Shown here: positions 24,441 through 33,750 of the stretch, piece after piece
Layout: every line of letters begins with the position of its first letter
Numbering within the stretch: position 1 is the stretch's first letter
NCBI RefSeq assembly: GCF_901933205.1
Contig: NC_044600.1
Coordinates: 6,858,501 to 6,922,500 of the forward strand
Direction of reading: 5' to 3'
DNA: 64,000 bases
Source: Camarhynchus parvulus
Lineage: Eukaryota; Chordata; Aves; Passeriformes; Thraupidae
Translations under genes and position numbers: made by a program
The notes under the pieces: model-generated
What the model was told of the DNA's origin: nothing
Seen by the model: the letters and a program-made list of their open reading frames with translations, nothing else
The model's database searches: none

Positions 24441-24602
24441 GGACTGATCTGCAGGTCTGTATCCCCAAGGGCTCCACGTGCTGCACAAGGAAGATGGAGG
24501 AGAAGTACCAGGCAGCTGCCAGGCTGAACATGGAGCAGCTGCTGCAGTCTGCCAGCATGGAGCTGAAATTCCTTGTCATCCAGAATGCTGCTGTCTTCCA
24601 AG
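24441..24602 (+). CDS. GPC3: Glypican-3, coding exon 2 (start of cysteine-rich core)
   Basis: This exon is 162 bases and encodes the end of codon 54 through residue 107 plus one base (phase 1). It begins [17 protein letters not shown] and contains [17 protein letters not shown] and [10 protein letters not shown]. These match vertebrate GPC3 almost residue for residue. GPC5, the closest paralogue, diverges in the middle segment (ARQDMQQFLQ-type), so GPC3 is the better call. Conserved cysteines C60, C67 and C68 belong to the disulfide-bonded glypican core; the Met-Glu-rich stretch forms part of the first helices of the lobe. The donor is CCAAG|GTGAGC. The LTR inserted directly after that hexamer. 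Exon 3, which in human GPC3 continues with EAFEIVV and is the largest exon, is not in the window. The gene is therefore partial here. Confidence 0.96.
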
Positions 24603-24608
24603 GTGAGC
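24603..24608 (+). promoter_or_regulatory. GPC3: GPC3 exon 2 splice donor, identical to the LTR target-site duplication
   Basis: GTGAGC forms intron positions +1 to +6 after CCAAG and is a strong U1 site. The next base begins the LTR (TGTGATATTG). The same hexamer recurs at 25110-25115 at the other end of the LTR. If this donor were skipped, the reading frame would meet TGA at 24611-24613, inside the LTR, truncating the protein four codons after Q107. Confidence 0.9.
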
Positions 24609-24836
24609 TGTGATATTGTTGGGGTGCTCAGGATGAAGGGGGAATTGCTGAATTTGACTCCATGCTCTTAGAAGGCTAATTTATTATTATATCTTACTGT
24701 ATTAAATTAAAGAATGCTATACTAAAACTATACTAAAGAATAAAGGATACATCAGAAGGCTTAACAAGATACTAATAAAAAACTTGTGACTGACTTCTTA
24801 GAGTCTGACACAGCTGAACAGTGATTGGTCATTAAC

Positions 24837-24959
24837 TAAACACAATTCACATGAAACCAATCAAACGTGCACCTGAAGTAAACACAATTCACATGAAACC
24901 AATCAAACGTGCACCTGAAGTAAACACAATTCACATGAAACCAATCAAACGTGCACCTG
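24837..24959 (-). repeat. Three tandem copies of a 42-bp unit with CCAAT motif inside the LTR
   Basis: Units start at 24837, 24879 and 24921. The copies are essentially identical (TAAACACAATTCACATGAAA followed by CCAATCAAACGTGCACCTGAAG). The last lacks the final three bases before the sequence diverges to TTGG. Each carries CCAAT on the plus strand, that is ATTGG relative to the LTR. The related LTR at 6783 has single-copy equivalents (GAGACCAATCACAGATGCACC). The near identity of the copies implies recent expansion. Position in U3 and repeated protein-binding motif suggest an enhancer-type repeat. The chance open frame with repeating MKPIKRAPEVNTIH is only a reading of this array. Confidence 0.9.
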
Positions 24960-26441
24960 TTGGTAAACAATCTCCAGACCACATTCCAAAGCAGCAAAAC
25001 ACAGGAGGAGCAAATCAGATAATTATTATTTTCATTTTTCTCTGAGGGTTCTCAGCTTCCCAGGAGAAGAAATCCTGGTGAAGGGATTTTTCAGAAAATG
25101 ACAGTGACAGTGAGCACTGGGGGTGCTCCACTCACCTGCAGGAGGAGGCAGCATTTCTGCTCCTCTTCCTCAGTGCTGGGCAATTGGAAGTGCAAGTGGC
25201 TGGAAGCTTTCTGTTTGCTTGTTTTCATGTGTTTGTAGATATTATAGATGCCTGTTTATGATTAGGAATATACCTGGTTTGCTCTGTGGTTGCTCTGCAG
25301 GGCTTGTCTTAAATATTCCTGCAGCTTGTAAGAATGAATGGAAATTTAAAGGCTAAACTTCTTGAGTTGCAAATTAAAAAAAAAAAAAACCAAAACAAAA
25401 AATCCCACCTTTCCAAGAACGAAAGTCTCTGTGCAAGTATTGTCTGGTCTGACTCTGTCAGTCCCAAAATAGGGGCTGCAGGGAGGTGGTCTTGTTGTCA
25501 CCTCAGTGTAATGCTTGGTGAGATCTGCCTGAGCTGTGTGTATTGTTATTGTTATCCCCTGCACAACAAAGTTGATTATTCTATGGGAAAGGTGGCAGAG
25601 GCTGCTGGTTCCCAAATGTGCTCCCTGGTGCCCTGTGGGGCATTTGAGTATTGGTGACCCTGTGCTCTGCTGTCTGGGGCAGCTCTCTTTCTAATGATAA
25701 TATGATGGTTTTGTTTGTTTGCTTGGTTTTTCTTTTTTTTTTGCAAAATGGATCTTTAGATATTTTTTTTTAGTGTTGATTCACACTAGTTTGTGCCACT
25801 TAAATCTGCAATAATTTTTTAGGGCCTTATGGTTAATGTGCAGTGAAATGATTGCTTATTTGTTGAGTGCTGTCCTATTGAGGTTCCATCATTCTGTATT
25901 AATGGTGTTTTTGCCTGTATTTAAAAAAGAAGTCATGGGCAACCAAGCGTTTTTTCCTTCATGATGATATTTTTGCAGAATAATTGATTTATTTTTGTTT
26001 ATGCCTCACTAGTAGCAAGACCAAGACCTGCTGAAGCCTGTGAGATCAGGGCAGAGCCACAACTGACTGATGAAGTTTAATACGTTGTTTTTCTCAATGT
26101 AAGATCAAATGAATTGCTGAGGAGATAACAGCACTTTTTTCCCCCAGTAATTCTTAATGCAGTTACCATTAAGATCCAATTCTAATAACCAGAATGGAGT
26201 AAAAGTAATGAAAAATTGGTTTCTTAGGCATTGGAAATGTGGACCAGCTTCAGAAATGGTGAATAATCTGGGTGGAATACAAACTGTGCCTCCCTCCTTC
26301 CCATTGGACAGAAACTGCAGCAGTAGTTTTTATTGTGTGTGGGAAGGACACCCTGTGGAACTGCAGGTTGTGCACAGCAGTTGGGTGCTCTGGCTCTGAA
26401 CTTTATGGAGAGAGTTGAATTCTTTGCTTAGATTTTATTAT

Positions 26442-26463
26442 CCCCCCCCCCCTTTTTTTTTTT
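26442..26463 (+). repeat. C11T11 homopyrimidine tract
   Basis: Eleven C are followed directly by eleven T, a pure pyrimidine run in intron 2. It is likely to be length-variable and prone to sequencing error. Confidence 0.9.
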
Positions 26464-28959
26464 AACTGTTATTTCTACCCTGGCCCAGGGACCTGTGCAG
26501 GGATTTTGAAGCTGAAGTTATTCTGAGAAGCCCTGGTATGTGCAATTGCCATTCTTGGTGGTGGCGAAGAAAAGCATTTAATTGAACATTTCCTGACCAC
26601 TTCTGCTTATTAAAAAAGCTCTAAAGTGACTAAAAATCATTTGCAATCCCATTGCAAAGGAGGAATTCCTAGCTGGAGCCATTGAGGAGCTCACTTTAAT
26701 TATCTTGCATAAAGTGTTTTGGACTTGGAAGGATGATTCATTAGACTGAACACCATTTACTTTTGTTATCTTTAAAATTTGCCTGGAAGTTTGTAGAAGA
26801 ACACTTTTTTAAATAGGTTGATCTTTTGATTGCTGCTTGCTTAAGAGTATTTTGCTGGCTGCAATGCCAGAGGCTGTTCCAGCTGTAGGGATTGTGCAGG
26901 ATGCCCCTGGCAGGGCTGTGCAGGGCACTGCTGGGGGGATGCTGGAGTGGGCAGGGATGAGGAGCCCCAGTGGCCCCTGAGCATCTCCTGCAGGTCCTGG
27001 GGGCAGATTCCCTGTGCCTCTGGGAGCTGGGAGTGCAGGGATGGGACAGCTGGAAGCAGTGCCAGCTCTGAGATGTGCTCTGGCAGGGAAGAGAGCTCCC
27101 AGTGTGTCCTTGGGTCAGACCCCCAGTCTGGGACCCAGTGCAGGGGATGGATAATTGCATCTCTCTCCAGAGAGGGGAAATGTGTTGGTATGGAAACACA
27201 GCTCAACCCCTCATATTAAAAACACAAATATGAAATCCTTCAGAGTTAATTTTAATATTTTTACTCTGGCATCTAAAGGGACTGCTAGTCTGACAAGCAG
27301 AATCTCATCCAGATGTTATTATTTTGTACGAAATTTAATTTCTTCCTGCTGAAGGTAGAGCAGCATCTCTGCTGATAAAGATCAAGGGAAATTGTCTGGC
27401 ATTTACAGGAAATCTCATCCAGGCCTATCTGTTACAATGTTCACTTAGCAAAGTTTATTAGATTATTAGTTTTAGACCCTTGGGCTTTTTCTTTATTGCA
27501 GTTAAGAAGGAAAAATCCCAACCAAAAAAATCCTCCCTTCACTAAATTTAAATGGTACAATTAGCTCCTGGTCTTATCTCAGAGGCATTTTTTAAAATTA
27601 TGAAGATGATTTAAGTAGTGATTTAATCTTTTGGAAACTTGCTGTGTTTGACAGTGTTAAAATGGATTGTGGCTGCCTCGACTGCAGTTAAATCTTACTC
27701 CAGGATTTTTTTGTGGGCAATTTTTTCGCTTTCCCTTGGTGTATCCATGCTGGCACCTCCTGGCTGGGGTTCTCAGCTCTGAAGCTGGGATGAACCCCAT
27801 CACCTCAGAACTGCTCATGTCTTATGTTATGTGACATTTAGTGTATTGCTAAATGTTCTCATCCAAACTAAGCAGTAGTTTGTGCAACTCAGCTACTGGA
27901 GAGAATGGTGAGAACCTTGCCTTTGGTTTGCCTTCCCCCTCTTTTTCTTCTGATATTAGATCTTTGCTTTTTTCCATAGGGAATTTCTAGCCCTGTCACC
28001 ATCCAGTCTTTTCCTATTGAAACAATGACAACAACAAAAAAATCCCTCAATGAATTCTGTTCATTTCCTAAATATTAAATCTGAATGGCTCAACTTTGTG
28101 AAAGGTAAACTTGAGCAGGAAAATACCAGTGTGGTTCTTCTTCATCTCCCCTTCCCCTCACTAAAGAACTCTGTTCCCTGGGGTTGGCTTGTGTGCATGT
28201 TCATCAGCCTGATTCCTCCTGCTTCCCAAGCTTGGGAATTTGCTTTTGAATGGTCACTTAATTTCTTACCCTGCATATTGGCCACATTGCTCTGTGGATA
28301 ACAGAAACTTAAAGCTTTAGCAGTGCCCACTTGCAGCTTTTGTGGTACATTCCTACCTGTTCTCTGCTCAAGGGAAAGGGTACTTGAAAAAGGGGAAAGA
28401 TGGTGACACAATTTAGCACAGAAGGACCTTTGAGAGAAGGGCGAGCATCTGCACCGATTCTTGGTGTCAGATTTCCTGGTAATCTCCCCTTCCATAGAGT
28501 GAGAAGAGCAGGAACAGGAGAGCTGGCTGTGAGGGGCTGCTTCTGCACAGAGAGCTCCTGGAGAGAGCTGCTTTCAGTATTTTAAGTGATTGCTCGAATA
28601 AGTGAACAGCAGGATCTGGTGCTGCCTCTCTGCAGCTCCTTCTGTTGGTGCCAGTCCCATCCTGGAGGGACCTTCCCACGTGGTGCCAACACGGAGCTGA
28701 TGGAGTGGTCAGTGGCTCTGTTATCCCCCAGCAGTGGTGTAAATCATGAGACACAAAATGGGGCTGTTCCTGACCCTGAGCTGGGCTGCCCCAGTGCTTG
28801 TGTGGGTGCAGAATTTGCTTCCATCCACTTCCCAAACAGCTCCTGTGGGGCTGCACTGCTGCTGGAGCTTTGGGAATGCAGTGGATGGTGGGAAGGTTAG
28901 GAGTGCAGTAACCCAAAGTGAAAAATTGCCTGGGATGCTGCAGTTGAGACCCCCTCGGT

Positions 28960-29010
28960 GAAGACCTGGTGGGGTAAATGAGGACCTGGAGGGGTAAATG
29001 AAGACCTGGT
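28960..29010 (+). repeat. 20-bp minisatellite, about 2.5 copies
   Basis: The unit GAAGACCTGGTGGGGTAAAT is followed by GAGGACCTGGAGGGGTAAAT and a half copy GAAGACCTGGT. Two differences between full units suggest an older duplication. Confidence 0.85.
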
Positions 29011-32000
29011 CTATTCTCTCAAAGCCAGTGGCATCTTCCCATCTGCAGCTGGCAGATGGAAAATAAAACCTGTGTTGGGGGAAACTTGCAGGGGCTACAG
29101 AGATTTGAGGGGCTTTTGGGATGTGTGCTTCACAGTGGTTTCTAGGAAGGCCATAATAAATCAACACCAACAAACCTGCCTGTACATGTTTATTTTCTTA
29201 TTCTTGGGAGAATGCTGTTCCTTTTCTCCTCTGGATGGGGCCCTTGGTGGTTCTGGCAGAGCAGCTGCTGTGAGGGGGATGTCGATTCATCTCTCCTTGT
29301 GTGCTGTGGTAGGATAAAGGCAGAGCTGTAACTCTTAGTCCTACCAGGCAGCTCTGAAGGCTGTAAATCCTCCATTAGGCATAAATGCAGCCATTTTGGT
29401 TATTTATAGTTATTTACACTGTCCATTCATATCTGTCAGGAATGAAGGCAGTTCTGACATTGCAAGCTTTCTATCAGGTTATCTTTAATCAGTTTAGAGG
29501 CACCTAAGCCACAAATATATCAAATAGCCAATCCTAATGTTGGAGTCCTCTAAAGTATGACTGAATTATTTATTTTGTTATGATGAAAATGTCTGGGCTT
29601 TATTGGGTTTTCTTTGAAGAACTTGATTCTGCTTGAAGTCTGGAGGATAAAAGATTAGCGATTGTCTCTCCAAGTTTCTTATTCCAAATCCTTCAAGGCT
29701 TTTCATTTTTCAAGAGCCTGTGTTACTATGTTAGAGTCAAGGTGAGGGAGCTGAGATTTCTTTTTATTCTATTAAAGAGGTTTAAGTATATAAAGTATTT
29801 TATCTTTGCTAATTATGCCTTGCACAGGTAAACCAAGATACACACAGCAATTAGGTGAGAAGAGATTGGGCTGTGTGATGGGAGCTTTTGCACATTAATC
29901 ACCAAGATGGGTCCATTCATACCAGCATTGCCCAGCAGAGCTTGTCTCATCATTTCGAATAGTTTAATACTCCAGGGTCTTTAAGCCAATTAAGTTTTGA
30001 TAATTCAGGAAGGTCTTTCAGGTGTTGGTAGTAGGGAGAGCCTTGGGTGGACTTTAGCACTGCATTGTTGTCCTTGGTGTGTTGGGGAGGGAGGAGGTGA
30101 TATGGGGCAGGTGGGAGAAGTCTCTGGCTTGGACAATCAATAACTATTTGTGAATGTGGAGGTGGGAGGTGCTGGGACTGGGGAGATGTGACCAGCAGGT
30201 TACAGCTGTGCTGTGAGGATGGGCTTGGCTGTCTAACCAGTGTGCAGGGCTGCTCAGCTTTTCTAAACAGGAGGAAAGTGATTGCAATTAACTGAATAAA
30301 TGTATAAAGTGATGCTTAGCAGGACTTGAAAGTGTCCTGAGTGGGGTGGTCAGTTTAGTAGCTTCAGGTGAAAAGTGCATGTGAAAATGTCAACTCCTGC
30401 TTGTGGACTTGTAAAATACTAAGCTGACATTTTAGAGTGGACTCAAAAGAATGAATCCAATTCATGGAAGAGAATATTAAAACTCTTATTAGACTTTACA
30501 AGTAAATAAGGTCAAGAAACAGATCTCTGTATCATCTTGTCATTCCTCTTCCTAATTAGTCCTCTGCTAACTGGAGTCTTGCTGGACCCTTCTGTGATGC
30601 ACCTACCTCCACTGTGGCCCTTCTCTGCAAAAGCTTTTTAATTTGTTGTTGCTTTAATATTATCTCTTTTTAATAACTTGAATTTAAAATAGGAATTGTC
30701 TCACTGGGTCAATTCAGGCTGGTGTTCTGCCTTTGGTGGGGCTTCCTGCCAGATGCTTTGGATGCACAAAGTTTGTAGTGGAAAACTGTGGTGATACATT
30801 TACCAGGTTGAAAAGGATGCTCTAAACCAATGATTACAGGTAGGTGGAAATAATGTCTGCATAATGAGAGATCTCTGGTTGTCAGAATTGGTCTAGGGAG
30901 GTAATGTTTCCTTTCAAATAACCAGAACTTATTGTTCATAAATCTCAGTTAATCTGTTTATTACACCAGCACACGAAGCTGGAAGTCTGGAGTGTGCCAT
31001 AATGCTTAGCTTTAGGAGCAGAGCTGTAATAGTAGCAGCAATTTCAAATGATTTGAAATTGGGGGATCAGCAAAATGCGGGAGTTTGTGGAGGCTCTGGG
31101 CATTAAAAATGACTGCTGAGGATTGATGAGTTTCTTTAACAAATTGTAAAATCCATCATGCAGGAGTTAGGGCATGAAACTGCCCTCCTGAGCCACATAA
31201 ACCATGGCTTTGGAAGAACTGCATGACAGTGCATGCTACTGGGAAGGGATATTTTGAAAGATGTTTGGTTTTGCTTTTGTTTCTTGCTCTCATTGCCTGA
31301 AGTTTCCCTGCCAGCACAGCACTGGCATGCAGCTCACTGGGCTCTGGAGGTGCTGGATGGGTCCTCCCTCAGAGGAGCCTTTCATGATGCTGAGCCTGAG
31401 GTGTGGGGCTCCCCTCCTGCCTGGGCTCCCCCTCTCCTGCCTAAGCCATTATCACAGTGCTCCCATTTCCCAAAATCCTGAGATTTGCATCTTGGACAGC
31501 CTTGCTCATAGTTGGAGAGCTTGGCATGTGTCTCTGGGGTGTCTCCTTGCAGGAGGGACTTTCCTGGCTTTGGCTGCTGTTTCCCTGCATCCCCTCACCC
31601 ATGGCTTCCCATGCTCCCACCTGCATTTCCATGCATCTGTTCGTTGAATGCTGCAGGAACCCTCTGGCATGTCCACAGAGCAGTAAAATGTGTGGTAGGA
31701 GACATCCCTGGCCCCCCAGCCCTTGCTTTTGGGGCCTTCATGGCTTGAGGGGTCGCAGCAGTGGGGAGCTGTGTGTGGTTGAGATCCTTCCCTGTGTCGT
31801 GCCTCTGTTTTTGCCCTGCAATTAAACACTGCTGACGTCCTTCCCCTCTTGGGTGAAATGAGGCTTGGAGGTTAATAAGGGGCTTTTTGTAACTGCCTGT
31901 GTGCTGCTTCGGCAGTTTTTAAGCATGGCACTTGGTGTCTGGGCTGAGGGCCCCCAGTTCAGGGTGTGTGGAGGAGCTCCTGGATGTTTGTGGCTTCTGC

Positions 32001-32049
32001 TGCTGGGGGCTGTCCCCTGCCTGCTCTGCTGCTACTTTTCTGGTGTGGA

Positions 32050-32082
32050 GGGGGATGAGGAAGGGGATGGGGAAGGGGATGG
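32050..32082 (+). repeat. 12-bp G-rich tandem repeat with G-quadruplex potential
   Basis: About 2.7 copies of a GGGGATGGGGAA-like unit give four runs of four or more G with loops of about 8, 2 and 2 bases, fitting the G-quadruplex pattern on the sense (nontemplate) strand of GPC3 intron 2. Confidence 0.75.
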
Positions 32083-33603
32083 TGCTTTCCTCTTTGTGGG
32101 GGTGAGGGAGGAAGAACTGTCTGTGTGCACCAGGGCCTGCTCCCTGGCATTAATGCTGCAGCTCCACAGGGAATGCAGACCTGGATCGGGAGGTGTCTGG
32201 CCCTGCAGGAGGATCACAGCCTTGCTGGGGTACCTGTGGCACTTCCAGCAGCTTCTCCATGTCCGTGTGGTGGTGCTGCCCCTGTCCCATCTCTGAACCA
32301 TGCTGGCAGAGCACAATGCTCTGCCTGCACCCCCTGTCTGAGCCGTGAGACAGCAGGGAGCGAGGGCTCCCTGTTCCTCCACGTCTCAGCTTCCACAAGT
32401 GGCTGTTTGCTGTAATTACCTTCTGAGCTCCAAGTTATCATCTTTTGATAGTTCAAGTACTAACGTTCTTTAAATGCCTCCCAACGCTATAAAGCAGTCA
32501 AAAGACATCTCTTTAGCTTGCAGTAAGGTGATATAAATGTCATGTTACCCTTGAATGTGGTATTTATAGAACTGCTTGGTGCTGTTGAATATTTGTGTTT
32601 TATCCTTTGTAGTTCCAGTACAGAAATGGGCACAGCAGCACCTTCCATCACTTGTCCTGAAAGGATATATAGAGGCATTCTCATCCTGCAAAGTGCTTAA
32701 AATGCAAACAAGAGCTAGTTTGCATTTGCTGGGGAGGAAAGGAGGAAGGAAGCCAGCACCCAGCAATAAAGACAGGGGCTGTCTCTGTAACGAAAACATT
32801 TTGCTAGATTGTCATCTGCTTCACTTTTAAAGCAGCAATAAGATACAGTGATAAAATGGCCAATGGTGCATTTCATCTGAGGGAAATGAACTCTTGCTGA
32901 GCCAATTAAACTGTCAATACACTGTGGTTTCACGTTCCCCTGAGCAGACTGGGTCACCTCAGGTGTGTTACTCACTCTGACTTCACCACTGATGTGAAAT
33001 CAATTTTAGCAATTTATAATCTTTCATTCTACTGTGAAAGTATATTAATCTGTGAAAAACACCACTCAGACAGTGAGGACAGATGACAGCTTTCCTCAGG
33101 AGTGTGTGTGGCTGGCAGTGCCTCTTGGATTACCTGGTGCATGCAAAAGTGTAACTTTTGGACGCTCTGGAGGCACTGACAATCCAGTTTTCAAGCATGG
33201 AGCTTTATACTTAAAATGTTTAAAAAAATCATAGCAGTGCCTTGGTCAAACTTTCCACTACTCATGTGAAATTGAGTAGTTTGAAATTGGCTTTATTCCC
33301 TCAGCCCAGAAGAGGCAGAGCTCTCTACACTGCTTTTGGTATCAAAGAAGTGCTTGTGGCAGATTTATTACTGCTCACTGGAAAGTAAAGCAGATATGTC
33401 TGGCGTGGATGGTGGAGAGATGCTGAGGGATGTGGGATCTTCTGTGTTTGTTTCTCAAACAGTATATTTGAGTTTAGGTTTTTCTACTGCAGCTGTGAAG
33501 GGGATGCAGGCTGCACTGTGGAAAGCAGGATACCTGGAGGAGCCCCTTCCATCCAGGTGCACTGGGATGTGTCTACTTGCAGCCCTCAGAGTGCAGGTGT
33601 CAG

Positions 33604-33750
33604 AGAATCATGGAATCATTTAGGTTGGAAAAAACCTTTAAGTTCATTGAATCCAGCCCCTAAGGCAGCACTGCCAAGCCCACCACTGGCCCTTGTTCCC
33701 AAGTGCCACATCCGTGTGGTTTTTGAACACTTCCAGGGAGTGCTAGATGG
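33604..33750 (-). mobile_element. CR1 LINE fragment (3' end), minus strand
   Basis: The segment opens with AGAATCATGGAATCATTTAG and continues GGTTGGAAAAAACCTTTAAG, the reverse complement of the CR1 3' terminus (octamer-type ATGATTCT repeats preceded by the AAGGTCTTTTCCAACC-like block). CR1 elements are usually 5' truncated, as here. The inner (right) boundary is blurred by divergence and may extend to about 33,780. There is no coding capacity. Confidence 0.85.

Larger units (their letters stand above)
24603..25115 (-). mobile_element. Solo LTR inserted at the GPC3 exon 2 donor, antisense
   Basis: The LTR proper is 24609-25109 (501 bp). It has TG...CA ends: minus strand start TGTCACTGTCATTTTC, end AACAATATCACA. 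It is flanked by a perfect 6-bp duplication GTGAGC (24603-24608 and 25110-25115). It belongs to the same group as the LTR at 6783, sharing the GAAAAATCC block near the 5' end, AATAAA, and the AATTAGCCTTCT / CATGGAGTCA block near the 3' end. It is longer because of an internal triplication. There is no internal retroviral coding sequence. Orientation is opposite to GPC3, so its promoter would fire leftward across exon 2 and its poly(A) signal is not in the sense strand. The 6-bp duplication suggests an ERVK-type integrase. Family naming needs a repeat library. Confidence 0.88.
25116..33603 (+). other. GPC3: GPC3 intron 2, first segment
   Basis: The sequence continues the original intron (ACTGGGGGTGCTCC follows the second GTGAGC). 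It contains A14 at 25376-25389, the C11T11 tract at 26442-26463, a 20-bp minisatellite at 28960-29010 and a G-rich repeat at 32050-32082. I recognise no exon or mobile element in the remainder. Open frames are short and lack homology. Confidence 0.7.

Noticed and set aside
24441..24602. Exon 2 belonging to GPC5 instead of GPC3
   Set aside because: GPC5 shares the DLQVC and TCCTRKMEE parts but differs in the [17 protein letters not shown] segment, which here follows GPC3. Exon 1 also fits GPC3 (LQPGxKWVPExPVPG).
24837..24962. CRISPR-like array
   Set aside because: The units are directly contiguous without spacers, lie inside an LTR in a vertebrate intron, and number only three.
24851..25045. 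Open frame with repeated MKPIKRAPEVNTIH units
   Set aside because: The periodicity comes from the 42-bp LTR tandem repeat, which is a multiple of three. It is not a repeat protein.
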